Assembly (NCBI GenBank): GCA_024663395.1
Contig: JANFAH010000007.1
Location: 1,488,001 to 1,552,000, forward strand
Length of the DNA: 64,000 nucleotides
Source of the DNA: Pisolithus tinctorius
Lineage: Eukaryota; Basidiomycota; Agaricomycetes; Boletales; Pisolithaceae
Direction: 5' to 3'
Shown here in pieces: positions 1-10,750 of this stretch (position 1 is the stretch's first letter; each line of letters starts with the position of its first letter). A program made the translations under genes and the position numbers. Below the pieces are notes generated by a model. The model worked only from the letters and a program-made list of their open reading frames with translations. It was not told the origin of the DNA and made no database searches.

Positions 1-1090
1 GATTTTGCCTGTGAGAGCTGGTCGCGGCACACTCGTTTCAAACGCATGGGGCTAATCGTTGTGCAGTGTACTCACTCTTCTGGGCAGTCGAGTCCGTCAT
101 TGTTACTTCGAGAGTAAGGACTGCATGTGAACGAGAGGAAGCACGATTAAGATTTGTTGCACCAACGGAACGGTGCCGAGAGGCCCGTCTGCAAAGTTCA
201 GCTCAGTTCACGTCGCTATGAACGAGGCCATAACCCAACATACGAATATATTGTGTCAAACTCTTCCACGGATTCAATGGGTAGCGACGTTAAATTTGCA
301 ACAAACACCTGGCCGGCGTCGTTCTCCCGCACAGGAAGTTTCGGAGCCTGACCACAGATGAATTAATCTCCCGTGTCCAACAGATTTCTGAGGTTCCACC
401 TCATGACGCGAAAGGCACGTGCAAAAAAAATGCTCACCGTGTCTCGATTGACAAAAAGATCGTAGACCTCGTCTTTGTATATTTCCATGTAGGATACAGA
501 AAGCTCAACTCTGGACTTCTGGAGGGAAGCCTTTTGTTGAAACATTGCCTACAGCACAGTTTTCATAAACAGAGGGGTAAAGGCATTTGATAAAGACAGA
601 CCTCCACGACACGAGGAATAACTCCAGCTTCTGCCTTGGTACCTTGCATCGTATGAGTCTTACCGGACGAAGTGACGCCATATGCGAAAATGGTCACCGT
701 CTACAAGTGATTCAAAAGTGAGGGTTAGAATACAAGCGTCCTAGGATAAGCCTCGACGAGAAATATCTATGGAAATACGTACAACACCACTGTAAACAAC
801 GTCGATCAGCGGTCGTACGTCGCGTTCGAAAATCTCTTCTTGTGTGGAATTCTGGTCATAGCAAGATGAAAGGCTGCATTGAGAATCAGAACATGATAGT
901 TCAAAACCTCAAGGGATGGAAGGGCTTACGGAAAATTGAATATTTGCGACAAATCACGAGGATTAGGAACACTTATACAGGACAGACTTCCTGGCGTATG
1001 GGAAACTTGTATGCCCTCGTCGTCGATCTCGTGTGGCAACCGCGGTCGAACGCGAGCGGCAATCTTGATCCTATGGGTGGTAGTGGCCAT
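1..1090 (-). CDS. Kinesin-10 (KIF22/Kid-like) motor, N-terminal part
   Basis: The gene starts at ATG 1090 and runs off the left edge, so only the first 229 residues are visible. Exons in transcription order: 1090-930, 873-783, 700-602, 548-438, 347-244, 188-76, 8-1; every junction keeps frame. The protein opens with the usual kinesin beta-1 strand (IKIAARVRPR). It then has a P-loop GVTSSGKTHT at about residues 92-100, where the family usually has G(Q/P)TGxGKT, the block SYMEIYKDEVYDL, and switch I ASSRSHAVLTL near residue 205. The sequence RSVGATNLN before switch I is what KIF22/Kid has, so kinesin-10 (chromosome-arm ejection on spindle microtubules) is the best guess. Switch II, stalk and tail are outside the window, so the subfamily is inferred. 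The third-to-fourth exon donor is GTCTGT, a weak but usable site. No frameshift or stop interrupts the motor. Confidence 0.85.
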
Positions 1091-1516
1091 GAAATGGAAA
1101 ATTCTAGATTATGATGACGGTATGTATGTGAATCGGTGAGATGACCAAGTGTGTGCACGGTGATTGAGCAGTCTGGGGAAGTTGCCCAGGTCAGTACGGT
1201 AGCAAAGGTGATCGTTGTCAAAACTTGCCAAAGGCGCCGCCTCTCCTGTTCTCGTTTCTACCTGTAACGAAGATATGCTGGTTAAGTTCGCTGAAAGCCA
1301 AACAGTGGCTGGACCTGTGAACAATGATAAGTACAGAGAAGGTGAACTCGTCTTCCGACCAACTTGGACGCGTAGCGATCACGTGATCGCGTACCTTGCA
1401 GAATTCCTTCACAACGGTTAATACCAAGGTTGCCAGGGCGGAATACTGAGCACCTGCAATGCATATGATGCTTGGCCTATCCAACCCCCAGACAATTGGC
1501 AAAAAAGAAAAGTTAC
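1091..1516. other. Intergenic: kinesin upstream region
   Basis: This stretch separates the kinesin start (1090, minus) from the tRNA-Gln gene (1517-1596). Apart from the E-box palindrome at 1375-1390 I see no conserved coding sequence. The short ORFs present do not start with ATG and have no recognisable motif. It most likely holds the kinesin promoter. Confidence 0.5.
1375..1390. promoter_or_regulatory. 16-bp palindrome with E-box core upstream of the kinesin gene
   Basis: GCGATCACGTGATCGC reads identically on both strands and centres on CACGTG, the core bound by bHLH factors of the Cbf1/Pho4/USF type. It lies about 290 bp upstream of the kinesin start codon and about 130 bp 3' of tRNA-Gln transcription. 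The octamer TCACGTGA recurs in front of other genes here (21686-21693, 33437-33444), which supports a regulatory role. Binding is inferred. Confidence 0.4.
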
Positions 1517-1596
1517 AGGTCCTGCCAGGATTCGAACCTGGGTTTCAGGAAAGCTGGAATCAGAATCCTGAGTGATAACCGCTACACTACAAGACC
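1517..1596 (-). tRNA. tRNA-Gln (CTG) with an 8-nt intron
   Basis: The minus strand folds into a complete cloverleaf. Acceptor stem is GGTCTTG/CAGGACC with one G-T pair and discriminator T at 1517; the D stem is GTG/CAC; the T arm is CCAGG-TTCGAAT-CCTGG. The anticodon stem CAGGA/TCCTG encloses a 15-nt loop instead of 7, which is explained by a canonical intron of 8 nt just 3' of the anticodon. The anticodon CTG (forward 1561-1563) reads CAG. GG...CC at the acceptor ends is typical of fungal tRNA-Gln. CCA is not encoded, as expected in eukaryotes. Confidence 0.9.
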
Positions 1597-1783
1597 CTTC
1601 AACGTCTGCATGTCTTATATAAGCACAAGCCGCAGCTACATATTATACAAATCTACACAATAACGGAGTCATCATAAGCACCGTATCAAAATAATATCAA
1701 GCCATTGGACGTGACACCAGGGTGATAAATAGCTATGGTCGCCAATATCCAAGGGTATTCGAAACATCCATCAAAACGAACCA

Positions 1784-3671
1784 TCAGGTCTTGAAAATCC
1801 TCAAAAGGCGTGCCTCCGTGACTATCCGTGTACGACATAATGGACATTCCCTTGAGCTCTGCATGACCAGGTCAGAACATCCACGACACATGGCAAGATG
1901 TCTGCAGTAAATGAGGGTCAGAAACTCAGATTATCCAAGTAACTGGAGGGGCCAGCATACCCGCAATCAACGACGGCAATGTTTGCATCCGCGTCTTGAC
2001 AGACAACGCACAAACCAGAGCGATCCGCATCCAGGTGTTTACTTTGCTGCGACTTGCCCTTCGAACGCGTCGAATCAGTCGACGCGTGTGACTGGGATTG
2101 TGGCCCCGACGGCTGTGGTGTAATTGGTCGTGGTCTCGCGCCCGTGTCAGTCTCAGGTGCCGAAGAATGTCCTCCACCACCCCCGCCAGTTCGTTCACGC
2201 CCATTCATACCGAACTCATCGTAGATGTGGTCATCGTCATAGTCAGGAAACTCGTGTCCTGGGTTCGCAGGTCCTGGCTGCGCATCACGCCACTCAGTAT
2301 CAATATCCTCATAATAGTCTTCGTCATTGTCACGGTCCACCCTTCTTCTTTCCTCCTCCAAGAATATCCAAACCCGGTCCACCAGGTCCTCTTTCTCGCA
2401 GACACCGGGTGGTATCCTTACACGAGCTTCCCATAGAATCTTCTTGAGCATGGCTACCGATAATCCCGCTATTGCAGAACGAGACTGAGTGAGCAACGTC
2501 TCAAGTGGAGGTGGGGTGCAGGGTGCAGCGGATGCGGGCGGGGGAGGGGCAGGGGCAGGGGGAGGTGGAGTTGGGCGGTCGGAAGCAGGATGATTTTGTC
2601 GAGAGAAACTGGTAGTGCGAGATTGTCCAGGTGGCGCTCGAGACCGTGAGTTGCTTGAAGTCCACGGGGAGCCAGAGTTCGAGGGGTGAGATGCCGCTCG
2701 AGCTCTTCCACCGCTCGTAGGTGCGGATCGCGAAGCATACGGCCTATGATTTGCTTCTGGATGACCATACACTTCGTCAAGATCTGGGCGAGGGAACGGT
2801 TGCGCTCGCGAGTTAACACTGTGACTAGTTGCGCTGTTCGGTGTACGACTGGTGTTCCCTGCGTGATTTGAGCCAGTCCTAGAGGAGGCGGGAGGCGGAT
2901 TGTTTGACGTGCCACGATTGAATAGGTTCCGAGCATACGCTGCCGCAGAATGATGGAAAGGGCCACCCCGGCTGGCATACTTCGGCACCGCGTGCTTTCG
3001 GTAATGCGCCTCATTTGCCGCTGGGAGACATCCTTGTGGTGTCTGGTGGCGAAGAAAAAATAAGAGATGGTGTTAGACTGCGTTACGTCTCAAAGAAACC
3101 GAAGAGGAGAGACAATAGAGTCGCGTGCACTAGCAGACAACTGCAAGAAGACGAACCCGGGTGGCTATCAACGCATCAACGATGTCGTTCTTGTCCACTG
3201 CTCCCTTGATCGGAATGTTGTAGGCGTCGACGTAGCGCCTGAGTTTAGAAAGAGGCAGGGTCCTAAGCTGGTTCTTCCCAAGAGAAGTTACTAAATTCCG
3301 CACAACATATATCGTAAATGAATGATAGGACCACATGAGCAACATGTAGAGCGTTTACACGTACCATTCAGTAATTCGATGCAGTACGCACACACGTGGG
3401 CAAGATCATACCCGCGCACTGGGGCAGGGCGAGGCATTAGGGCCTGATAGTCCGTACAGTTGGTACAGTAGGTATATCCTGAGGTATAGAGATCTGTTAA
3501 GGTGCGTGTTTCGTACAGAGGCGGGAATGACGACATACCGCAATGCATGCATTTCCTCTGCCGATTGAAGACAATACCGAACTCCTTTCCACATTTCCTG
3601 CATGTACTGGCCTCAGGTAGCGAGGGAGGCGGAGGCGGTCCACTGAGAAGGGGTAGTCCCTGACGACTCAT
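1784..3671 (-). CDS. FYVE/SAP/RING E3 ubiquitin ligase (RNF34/RFFL-like)
   Basis: Five exons, 526 residues: 3671-3539, 3478-3365, 3290-3157, 3042-1961, 1901-1784; all phases agree. The start is the first ATG before the zinc finger. Residues 24-77 form a FYVE-type zinc finger with Cys pairs at 24/27, 41/44, 49/52 and 74/77. A SAP-like helical segment follows (about 87-125), then a long Pro/Ser/Arg-rich disordered linker, a second SAP-like segment near residue 340, and an acidic stretch. A C-terminal C3HC4 RING closes the protein (C472, C475, C487, H489, C493, C496, C507, C510); the last exon supplies its second half. This order is that of animal RNF34/RFFL (CARP) ligases, which act on endosomes and on caspase/p53-type substrates. 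The fungal substrate is unknown. Catalysis of ubiquitin transfer is inferred from the intact RING. Confidence 0.88.
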
Positions 3672-4109
3672 GGCAGCCACCGGTTGGGTCAACCCACAGC
3701 AGATTCCAGAAAGATTCTTTGCTTATGTCTCTAGCCTCGTACGAGCTGAGTTCGCTCGGCTACCAGTGAGGCGATGGTGGTGGTAAGATAACAAGATGGG
3801 CTGAGGCACTAGTCTGGATGGCTATATCGGATCACGTCAGGTGAACTTTCAGTGCCCCTTATCCAGCGCAGCACTTTCCGGAACATTCACTGAGCATGCC
3901 TACAACAATTAATTGTTGTTACAGTAATGCGGTTCAGCGCGCATTCTCGAGGTACAGTCTTCCCCTGATCAGTCGCATCGAGCACTGCCGCAGATGTCAC
4001 ACATTCGAGACTCATGACGAAAAGCAGCAGTCTAAGCCAGTCGCAGCTAGGAATGCAAGTCTAAAGAGTGACAACATATGAATGTTGCATTTACACTGAT
4101 CCGCTATAC
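3672..4109. other. Intergenic: upstream of the RING ligase, downstream of SWP1
   Basis: About 440 bp between the ligase start codon (3671) and the SWP1 stop (4110), both minus-strand genes. It should contain the ligase promoter and the SWP1 3' region. I see no ORF with coding character, no RNA gene and no repeat. Confidence 0.5.
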
Positions 4110-5097
4110 TTAGTTTTTCCCTGTCCTCCATTCTCCCGTTGCCGCTAGTGCCGTCTTACCGGCAAAGATAGTCGGTATAGCGAGGATCCCTCCATAAAGC
4201 AAAACTTGGCCAAGCTTGAGGTCTACCCAATACCAGCAAAGAAGGGCTTCAAAAGCGCCAAGCAGAACGGTGAAGGGGATGATACGGGGAGAGAACAGAT
4301 GTGGCACCCGCACACCTATTTTGCTCCACTGTGCAAGGGATTAAAGGCAAGGCGCTTCGCGTGCTGGACAAACTCACCAAACCAAGTAAGACCAGCCACG
4401 GCGAGAGCACAAGAGCCGCAAATATCGCTGACACGAATTTCGGAGGGAGCTTCTGTTCGGGACGGAAAGTGTGGTGAATTAGTGGCAGCTTGTGGAACTT
4501 GGCCTCGTCGGGGTGTGGTACTGGCGTGTACGATGACGGCACGTAGAGGTCAAATAGATCAAATGTCGTAGGTTCGTGTACGAATGAGCCAAGTATGAGG
4601 GATACCTCCAGCGGGTGATCGGTAGTGGGTGGCAAAGATGCCGGAGGGCGTGCCATATTCTTCTGGCGCATTAGTTCAAGTACTTGGCACCCATAAGTGG
4701 GAACAGACCAGTTCAAATTTGGCCTTGCCTCCCGGAGTGACTCGGACAGGTTGTATACCTTCCTCTCCGGAGACACTGTCATAGAAGCGAAGGAATGTCT
4801 GGTGAGGTTGCACACCCTTGCCCTCGCTCTTTTCTGTTATCTGGAACGTGAGCTTCAGCGTGTCAGATGGTTCGAGCTTCAAGGGCTCTGGTTTTTCCGT
4901 GAGCGAGAGACTGTTGAGACGTGTTGTCAGGTGCTGCGGGGTATCGAACGGTTCTAGTACACATACGTATCCGCACGCAGCTGGGCTGCTGTTGAAGAGG
5001 TTATGGTGAACCGGGGGTTCTGAAGCAACAGGGAACCAGCATGGACACAGACAGCAAGAAGTAGCCAAGTGAAGTGAAGTGCAATGCGGGGTACCAT
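4110..5097 (-). CDS. SWP1: Oligosaccharyltransferase subunit Swp1/ribophorin II
   Basis: Four exons (5097-4967, 4910-4709, 4662-4378, 4328-4110) encode 278 residues, close to yeast Swp1 (286). The start is the ATG preceding a clear signal peptide, residues 1-20, with core LLLAVCVHA. The lumenal half contains the block LKLTFQ followed by GKGVQPHQTFLRFYD, strongly typical of fungal ribophorin II. The C-terminal third has three hydrophobic segments, one beginning FVSAIFAALVLSPWLVLLGL and two in the last exon. The protein is a non-catalytic subunit of the ER membrane complex that moves Glc3Man9GlcNAc2 onto Asn-X-Ser/Thr. It diverges from the NDUFAF2 gene, with tRNA-Cys between the two start codons. 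The intron 2 acceptor could be CAG or the AAG three bases on; both keep frame and differ by one residue. Confidence 0.93.
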
Positions 5098-5535
5098 GGT
5101 TGAGGAGAATGTCTGATGCTTCCGTTCCGCGTTGACGTGTCACTGAAATATTTATGACCGCCAAATCAAGTGCACAAAAAAAGAACAACTTCGAAAGTCA
5201 AACACAAGGCTCTAGTGTACATGTCTACATATCCCTTTCCATAGCTTTCCACTCGTTACAGTTCAGTGGGCCAGTAATACAGCGACGGTAAGTTGGGAGA
5301 CAAAAAAGAAGGCCCCACCGTGGTTCGAACACGGGACCGCACGATCTGCAATCGTATGCTCTACCACTGAGCTATAAGGCCTTGCTGTGCAGAGCTGCAG
5401 TCTTCGTGCTGAATTCGGCACGGCGAGACTGTACCCCCACGGAGCCACTCTCTTCCTTGACCATTCGGTCCGTCCGGTCTATCGGGCCCGCTAACACAGA
5501 GAATCACAGCTTCCACGTTTCAAGAGCAAGCAAAC
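5098..5535. promoter_or_regulatory. Divergent SWP1/NDUFAF2 intergenic region with an embedded tRNA
   Basis: The region lies between SWP1 (start 5097, minus) and NDUFAF2 (start 5536, plus) and contains tRNA-Cys at 5310-5381. The two Pol II promoters must therefore sit in about 210 bp and 155 bp on either side of a Pol III gene. No TATA box is obvious on either side. Confidence 0.5.
5310..5381 (-). tRNA. tRNA-Cys (GCA)
   Basis: A 72-nt minus-strand cloverleaf without intron. Acceptor stem is GGCCTTA/TGGGGCC with two G-T pairs and discriminator T; D arm AGCTCAGTGGTAGAGC; anticodon stem ACGA/TCGT around loop TTGCAGA, giving anticodon GCA (forward 5347-5349); T arm CCGTG-TTCGAAC-CACGG. The D and T arms carry the internal A and B boxes for Pol III. 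Confidence 0.95.
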
Positions 5536-6347
5536 ATGTCTTTCCTACGGAGTATGTGGCAGCGGTGCTTCTGGCGAGTAAGTCAGGCCACGTCTAAGCT
5601 AATGGCGTCTCTATTTTGACGTGTCAGGGAAGCTATATCTTGTAGGCAAAGACTTAGAAGGTACATGGCTGCATGATGGCGCAGTTGCGTTCGGGCTGCG
5701 CTAATAGATTACTCCAGGAAATCGATATTTCGAGTTCCCTAACCGGGGGGGCGGTCAGTCAGTCATACCAATTTGCCCTGTCCTGCTCGTTTACACAGCC
5801 GTGATAGATCGCCCAAAACGCATTATACAGTACACCAGCGACGATGATATGTTGGCTTACGTTGCTAGTGGGAAACGCTTACCAGGTGCGAGAATTCTTC
5901 GGTGCTCTTATTCAAAAAAGCTGATGGCCTGGTAGTGCAATGGTCGGCTTGGTTGACCCATACTAGACGCGACGCTCCGACAATAGAGGTATGCTGTATT
6001 TCTAATCAGTCTATCACTTCGTCATCGGACATCACAACGCATTTGTTGGCATGCATGGATAGGAGGTTCAGGCGGACTTAGCATATCGGAAACGGGTACA
6101 AATGAACGCTGCCAGGCTCGAGGCGAAGGAAAAGGAAGAGCGCGCTCGCCTGGCATCTCAGACTGCTTTTCAGTTTTCGCATACGCTGAGGGCTGACATA
6201 CCGAAACACGTGGAGCCTCCTCTGGATCTCAAAAAAGCACAATCGGACCGTCGAGAACCAGACACGAAGGCATATGACCCATGGGCAGCTGCCAATAAAA
6301 CTCCCGAAGCACCACAATCGTGGATCCCAACAGCTCGCCACAGGTAA
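5536..6347 (+). CDS. NDUFAF2: Complex I assembly factor NDUFAF2 (mimitin, B17.2-like)
   Basis: Six exons: 5536-5551, 5628-5660, 5718-5753, 5799-5885, 5936-5988, 6063-6347; 169 residues. The first exon is very short (MSFLR); I chose the GTATGT donor at 5552 because the later GTAAGT at 5578 would break the frame. The N-terminal half is the NDUFA12/NDUFAF2 domain: LVGKDLEGNRYFEFP, then RPKRIIQYTSDDDM, then the hallmark PVQWSAWLTHTRRDAPT. The C-terminal half is a charged, probably helical tail rich in Glu, Arg and Lys, which fits NDUFAF2 rather than the structural subunit NDUFA12. The protein would act in the mitochondrial matrix as a late chaperone that is replaced by NDUFA12 during complex I assembly. 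No strong targeting peptide is visible. Confidence 0.9.
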
Positions 6348-7546
6348 CAGCCAGAGATGTCGTGTGGTTCGGTGGCCTTCTGCTAGGAGGTTTCCCTGTC
6401 GGCAACCTAACGGGACTATATTTCTATACCCCAACTACGGCAGTTTCGTCTTCAAATAGATCTGACGCCTGTGTCAGAGTCGATATTCTGCAATAATTTT
6501 TGATGATTATAATCGCGCTCTTTGGTATGCTAGCAGTTTTCCCGTTCATCAGCGAGCATTAGTGCAACCACCCGAGATATGCTGCTTAGGTTTCATTGAA
6601 GTCACCGATTGGCGTCATACTCATGGTCGGCGATCGCCGGATCTTCTCCGGCGATTGCCGTCGACAGTCCATCTTTGGCTCGCCCACCTCAACCCTTTCC
6701 TTCATCCTGCGACAGCTCGAAAGCTACGAGGCTCACTACGCACGAGAAGCGTCTTTGCGCGCCTCTTCACTTGTGAGCGGGCTAAGGTCTGAGTATTTTA
6801 ATCCCCCTCGATCGACTCTAGCCGGGTCCTGTCCTAATGGGCAGCGCGACGTACCAGAAAAGCAGTGGCGAGTCGTCTGTGCTCCATGACCACGTTCATG
6901 TGGGAGAGCGACGGCAATAGCTTACTTTGAAAGGCGTCGTGGGGATCGGGTGGATTTTTTCTCCCGTCGAACGTGGATTTTAGTCACTCGACCGCGGTGT
7001 GAGCTCCCTGCAGCTGGGGCGGCCCTGCCGCCTGCTCACCCAAGGCACACGCCTTGTTACGCACTCCAGTCCTGCACTGGATATCGGTCGATCACCGACC
7101 TTCCACTGTACGGGTGTGCTCGTACGCCGTATGGGGAGTGACAACGGATCCATCGTTTGACCGGTCGAGTAATTCCATCCTTCAGTGCACTTCGTGGCTC
7201 GCAGTACCTCTGCGAAACTCGATTCAGACTACTCTCGGGCTGTCGTGGATGGTTTTTTTAAACCATTTTTTTCTTCATTCCTCTCTTCGTGAGGGGGCTC
7301 CACCTAACTGACTTTTCGTTGTGCGGGACTGAGATGATTTGACGTCTGAAGTCCTGCACAACGAAAACTCACTTGTGGCGTGATTGTGCCTGACCTGCAT
7401 AACGCTTTACCAACAGGTAAGATGGCATTCCTTCAGCTGCCTGTTTATGAAACGTCGCCAGGCGTGTATGGTATTAATCCAATGTCCAGTCAAACTCAGG
7501 ATGCATACTGTGCTACTCTTTGTGCTAAGAACACACTGTCCCATCT
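6348..7546. other. Long non-coding stretch with a terminator-like hairpin
   Basis: Nearly 1.2 kb between the convergent ends of NDUFAF2 and the Afi1 gene, unusually long for this window. I find no family motif in any frame; the longest plus-strand ORF (6596-6889) begins with an ATG in a plausible frame but matches nothing I know. The sequence is rich in short inverted repeats. At 7249-7272 a 7-bp stem (ATGGTTT/AAACCAT) is followed directly by seven Ts. This would suit the 3' end of a small RNA, but I cannot name one. Confidence 0.4.
7249..7272 (+). terminator. Hairpin plus T-run, possible Pol III terminator
   Basis: ATGGTTT (7249-7255), a TTTT loop, AAACCAT (7260-7266) and then TTTTTT. Two runs of seven Ts within 25 bp would stop RNA polymerase III reading the plus strand. 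No recognised Pol III gene lies directly upstream, so the role is inferred. Confidence 0.3.
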
Positions 7547-10528
7547 TCATATACCACCTAAGCTGACTTCACTTCGGGATGAGGGTGTCCTAGCGGCATA
7601 AGGGAGAGGAGGGATGAGCTGTTGTGTCTGGTCCCTGCTCCGCATCTCCCGTGCATGCGCTTGGCGGACGTAGGCGTACCGTTGGAAATGGTTTAGGGTT
7701 TGAAGGAACATCACTCCAACCTACGAGGTCAAACGAGACTTCATAAGCTTTTCGCTGAGGTTGACAAAAACTGCAGTAACTACCCACCGGATGTGCCCTC
7801 AGCTCGTTGAAGATGTCGAGCGTTGCTTCCCGCACCACCTCTTGTTGGTGAAATAGACAAAAGCTTAGTGGCTGAAGTCCGCCTAGGTACAGCGGCGTAT
7901 GTGCCAAAAGCTATGTGTGCACAAGGTTCCGAGTTGGCGCCCGAGGTAAGTATTAAGGAAGACATACGTGAACGGTGACGTACCTCGACAACCTGCTCGT
8001 GCGATCGAACGTTTTCGGCGATCTTCCGCGTGATTAGCTCTACCTCGACATCTGACACATTCTTCCCGAAACGTAGGCGGGACAACTGGTGAGCGAGGTC
8101 GAACCCCTTGATTGAGCTGGTCGCCAGAAATACTTGAAAATCCTGTCTTTCAATCAGCACCACGCTATAACGGTTTGACAGTTAGACTTTACTTACGGAA
8201 ACACAATATTGGTGCAACTTTGTACGCCGCCAACCCTCTATTCTGCTAGCGTTGGCTGCAAGCTCTTTTAGTGCCGCTGCTTCATCTGGGAAGACCACTC
8301 CACTGCCTAGTGATCCCTCGGCGAGAGCGGCGCTCGGGTAGTAAAGTTTCGTAGTCCCAGAAGTCACCTCCTCGTACCGCGACGCCAGCCTCACAAAACG
8401 CACAACGTACTCTACAAACCGTAGACGCACGACGTTCTCACCGAAGCGTGACGTTATAGCCGAGATGATCTGTACAACCTCGGTGAGCAGTAGCAGGGAA
8501 CGGATAAGAGAAACACGTGCATCTTCCATAAATATGTTGTCGAAGCTGTCAGCTTTGGCAGTGAAATCAGTTTTCTGACTTGTTTCCTTGTCACGCGTCG
8601 CGATGCGTGCAATTTCTTCCTCGCTTGCGCCAGAATTTTCAGCACGAATCGCCTGACGAGTTAGCAGTGGTCCGATCGCCGGTGGAGTAGTCGGGAAGTT
8701 GATGTGAATATCCCTATGTGCCACTACCCTGGCAGTTCCAATGTCCATCAACAAGTCCCAAGCTATGGAGGTCTCGAGGATGGGATTGGTAACTCCTGCA
8801 ATATATGCCGGCCTATAGTTTCTGCTATTAGCACATACTGACGGCAAGACTGGTTATGAAACCAACGTTGAAGCCCAATCTTCTCCACCAGCTAATCCAG
8901 CGTACGGGAACGCCCGCTCGATAAACCCGCGCATGCCTACACCACATCCTGATCCGAGAGCACAGGCCGACAACACGTAGTTGGCCACCTGTCCAGCGGG
9001 TATGTTGTGCCCCAAGAAAAGAACGCGTTTTCCGGTGATGAGAGCGTTGAAGAGTATTATTATAGGGTGAGTAAGACTTCCGTTGGAGTGCAGATGAGGA
9101 TGTAAAGGTCCTGTGACCGTAACTAGTGGTGTAGAGAATGTCTGAATCAACTGAATTAAGGAATACTTTAATGAAGGATGTCAGCAAGACGGAAGGAAGT
9201 AAACTCGAAGTTGCAACAGGCACTCACATCGCCAACTTCTTCTGGAAAGGTAGCAAGAGGAAGCTTGATGGGTAAATGATGTTCTTTGTAAATTATAGAT
9301 GTCTGGAAGAAGTGGGTATCCTTGGATATTCCGGAACGCAATTGGGAGTCCGAGGCTGTGGGTATCGGTACACCGTGCGTATGATCTGTCCCTATCCCGC
9401 TGGATGACGAGGATGACGCGTCGGTAGACCTGCGTCCACGACTTGCTAGAGTACCACTGCCAGATGCAACGCTACCTGGGCCCCCTCCAATGGCTAGGCC
9501 GACCTGAGAATCGAGAATGACGCTGTCGTCATTGACCCAAACGGCACTCCCCCCTAGAGAAAATGAAGAATCTGACGGGGAAGATGGGTGGTGCTGTTGT
9601 TGATGTAAACTTGTCGTACTACTCTTCGCTGCCGATTGTTCCCGAGCGCTTCCGTTGTATGGGTTGCGGTTCTTCGCCACGATACTTTCCTCACTCGAGT
9701 GTGAACTTGAAGATGAGGTGGTCTTGTGCTGATTGTTGGTCCGCGTGCCTTGTGATCCATTTAGAGGTGTTGCTGCCATGTGGGGAACTTTGGGAGGAGC
9801 GAACTTCTCGGAGAAAATGTCTTTCCGTTCGGACGCACGCATGATGAGCTTCTCAAATCGAGTCATCACTGGAGCGGTCGATATATCCATAGAGTTTATC
9901 GTGTCGAAGAGCCGAGCGAGACAGTCCTGGGATGGGTTGGCGAAATAGTCATCAAGGGCCAAAAGAAGCACAGGCTGATGGCAGGTGTTTCAACCATGAA
10001 AACTGCAATGATCTCGGCGGGTACATACTTTGAATATTTGAATGAAGGGATGACGCGTGCATACGGCCATTGCTTTGACTACGGCACCTCTACATATAAC
10101 AAGTTGCAATGAGAGATGCCACAGACAAGTACTCTCAAAACACGCACCTTCGAACCGACTTGTCATGTTTTGTCCGTACAAGGTTTAGGACATATATCAG
10201 CTCTGGGCGACTTCCCTCTGTGCCGGAATGGTCGTCGCTGGGTTCGGGGGTCTCCAGGGCAAGAACGGGGGCAATAGTGTTGAAGGGAGTCTGATTAAGG
10301 AAGAATATGGTCCAATCTTCGAGGTGTCGCTCTGCTCCATCAGGGAGCATCAGATGCGCGAGTAACCTGCGTTCGAGAGTCAGCCACGAAGATGGGAATT
10401 GAGTTGTGCAACTCGCACCCCTCGTCTGCGCCCAAAGGTTGGGGAAATTGATATGTGAGTTGCGCACCGCTATCAATGTCGAATTCTGCGAGCAGAACGA
10501 AGGAGCAGTGTGGCCCCTTGGTGACCAT
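7547..10528 (-). CDS. AFI1: Afi1/MesA-type polarity protein (Afi1 docking + SPA domains)
   Basis: Nine exons (10528-10419, 10366-10148, 10089-10029, 9974-9228, 9150-8867, 8812-8197, 8142-7984, 7910-7788, 7720-7547) encode 830 residues. The N-terminus ([20 protein letters not shown], then [22 protein letters not shown]) is the docking domain by which yeast Afi1 binds the GTPase Arf3. A Ser-rich, low-complexity insert follows (about 170-330). Then comes the SPA/DENN-like core with [14 protein letters not shown] and [10 protein letters not shown], and finally the conserved tail ending at residue 830. In Aspergillus the orthologue MesA keeps growth polarised at hyphal tips; the protein acts at the cell cortex with Arf3/ARF6. 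The acceptor of intron 6 (8143-8145) is the least certain; a TAG 20 bp upstream would break frame. The stop lies well beyond the last conserved block, so the C-terminal end is probably complete. Confidence 0.9.
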
Positions 10529-10750
10529 GGTATCCAGTTGTTGACAATTACGTCCACAATGACTATTCCAGGGGTATTTTGTGATATGGGCACTTATGTA
10601 GCGATTAGAGCAGCATAGCGATTTTGGTGATCCTCGTCAACGACGACTTGGGAACAGCAACTTTGATCACATTTCCTTTTCTGGCGAGGCATGCATAAAT
10701 CGAGAAAAGCCCCTATTCAACCATACACACACTGTGACACTAGTAATCTC

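Noticed and set aside
1..1090. Kinesin fragment as a pseudogene
   Set aside because: Short ORFs looked broken, but joining seven exons gives a continuous, in-phase motor with intact key motifs.
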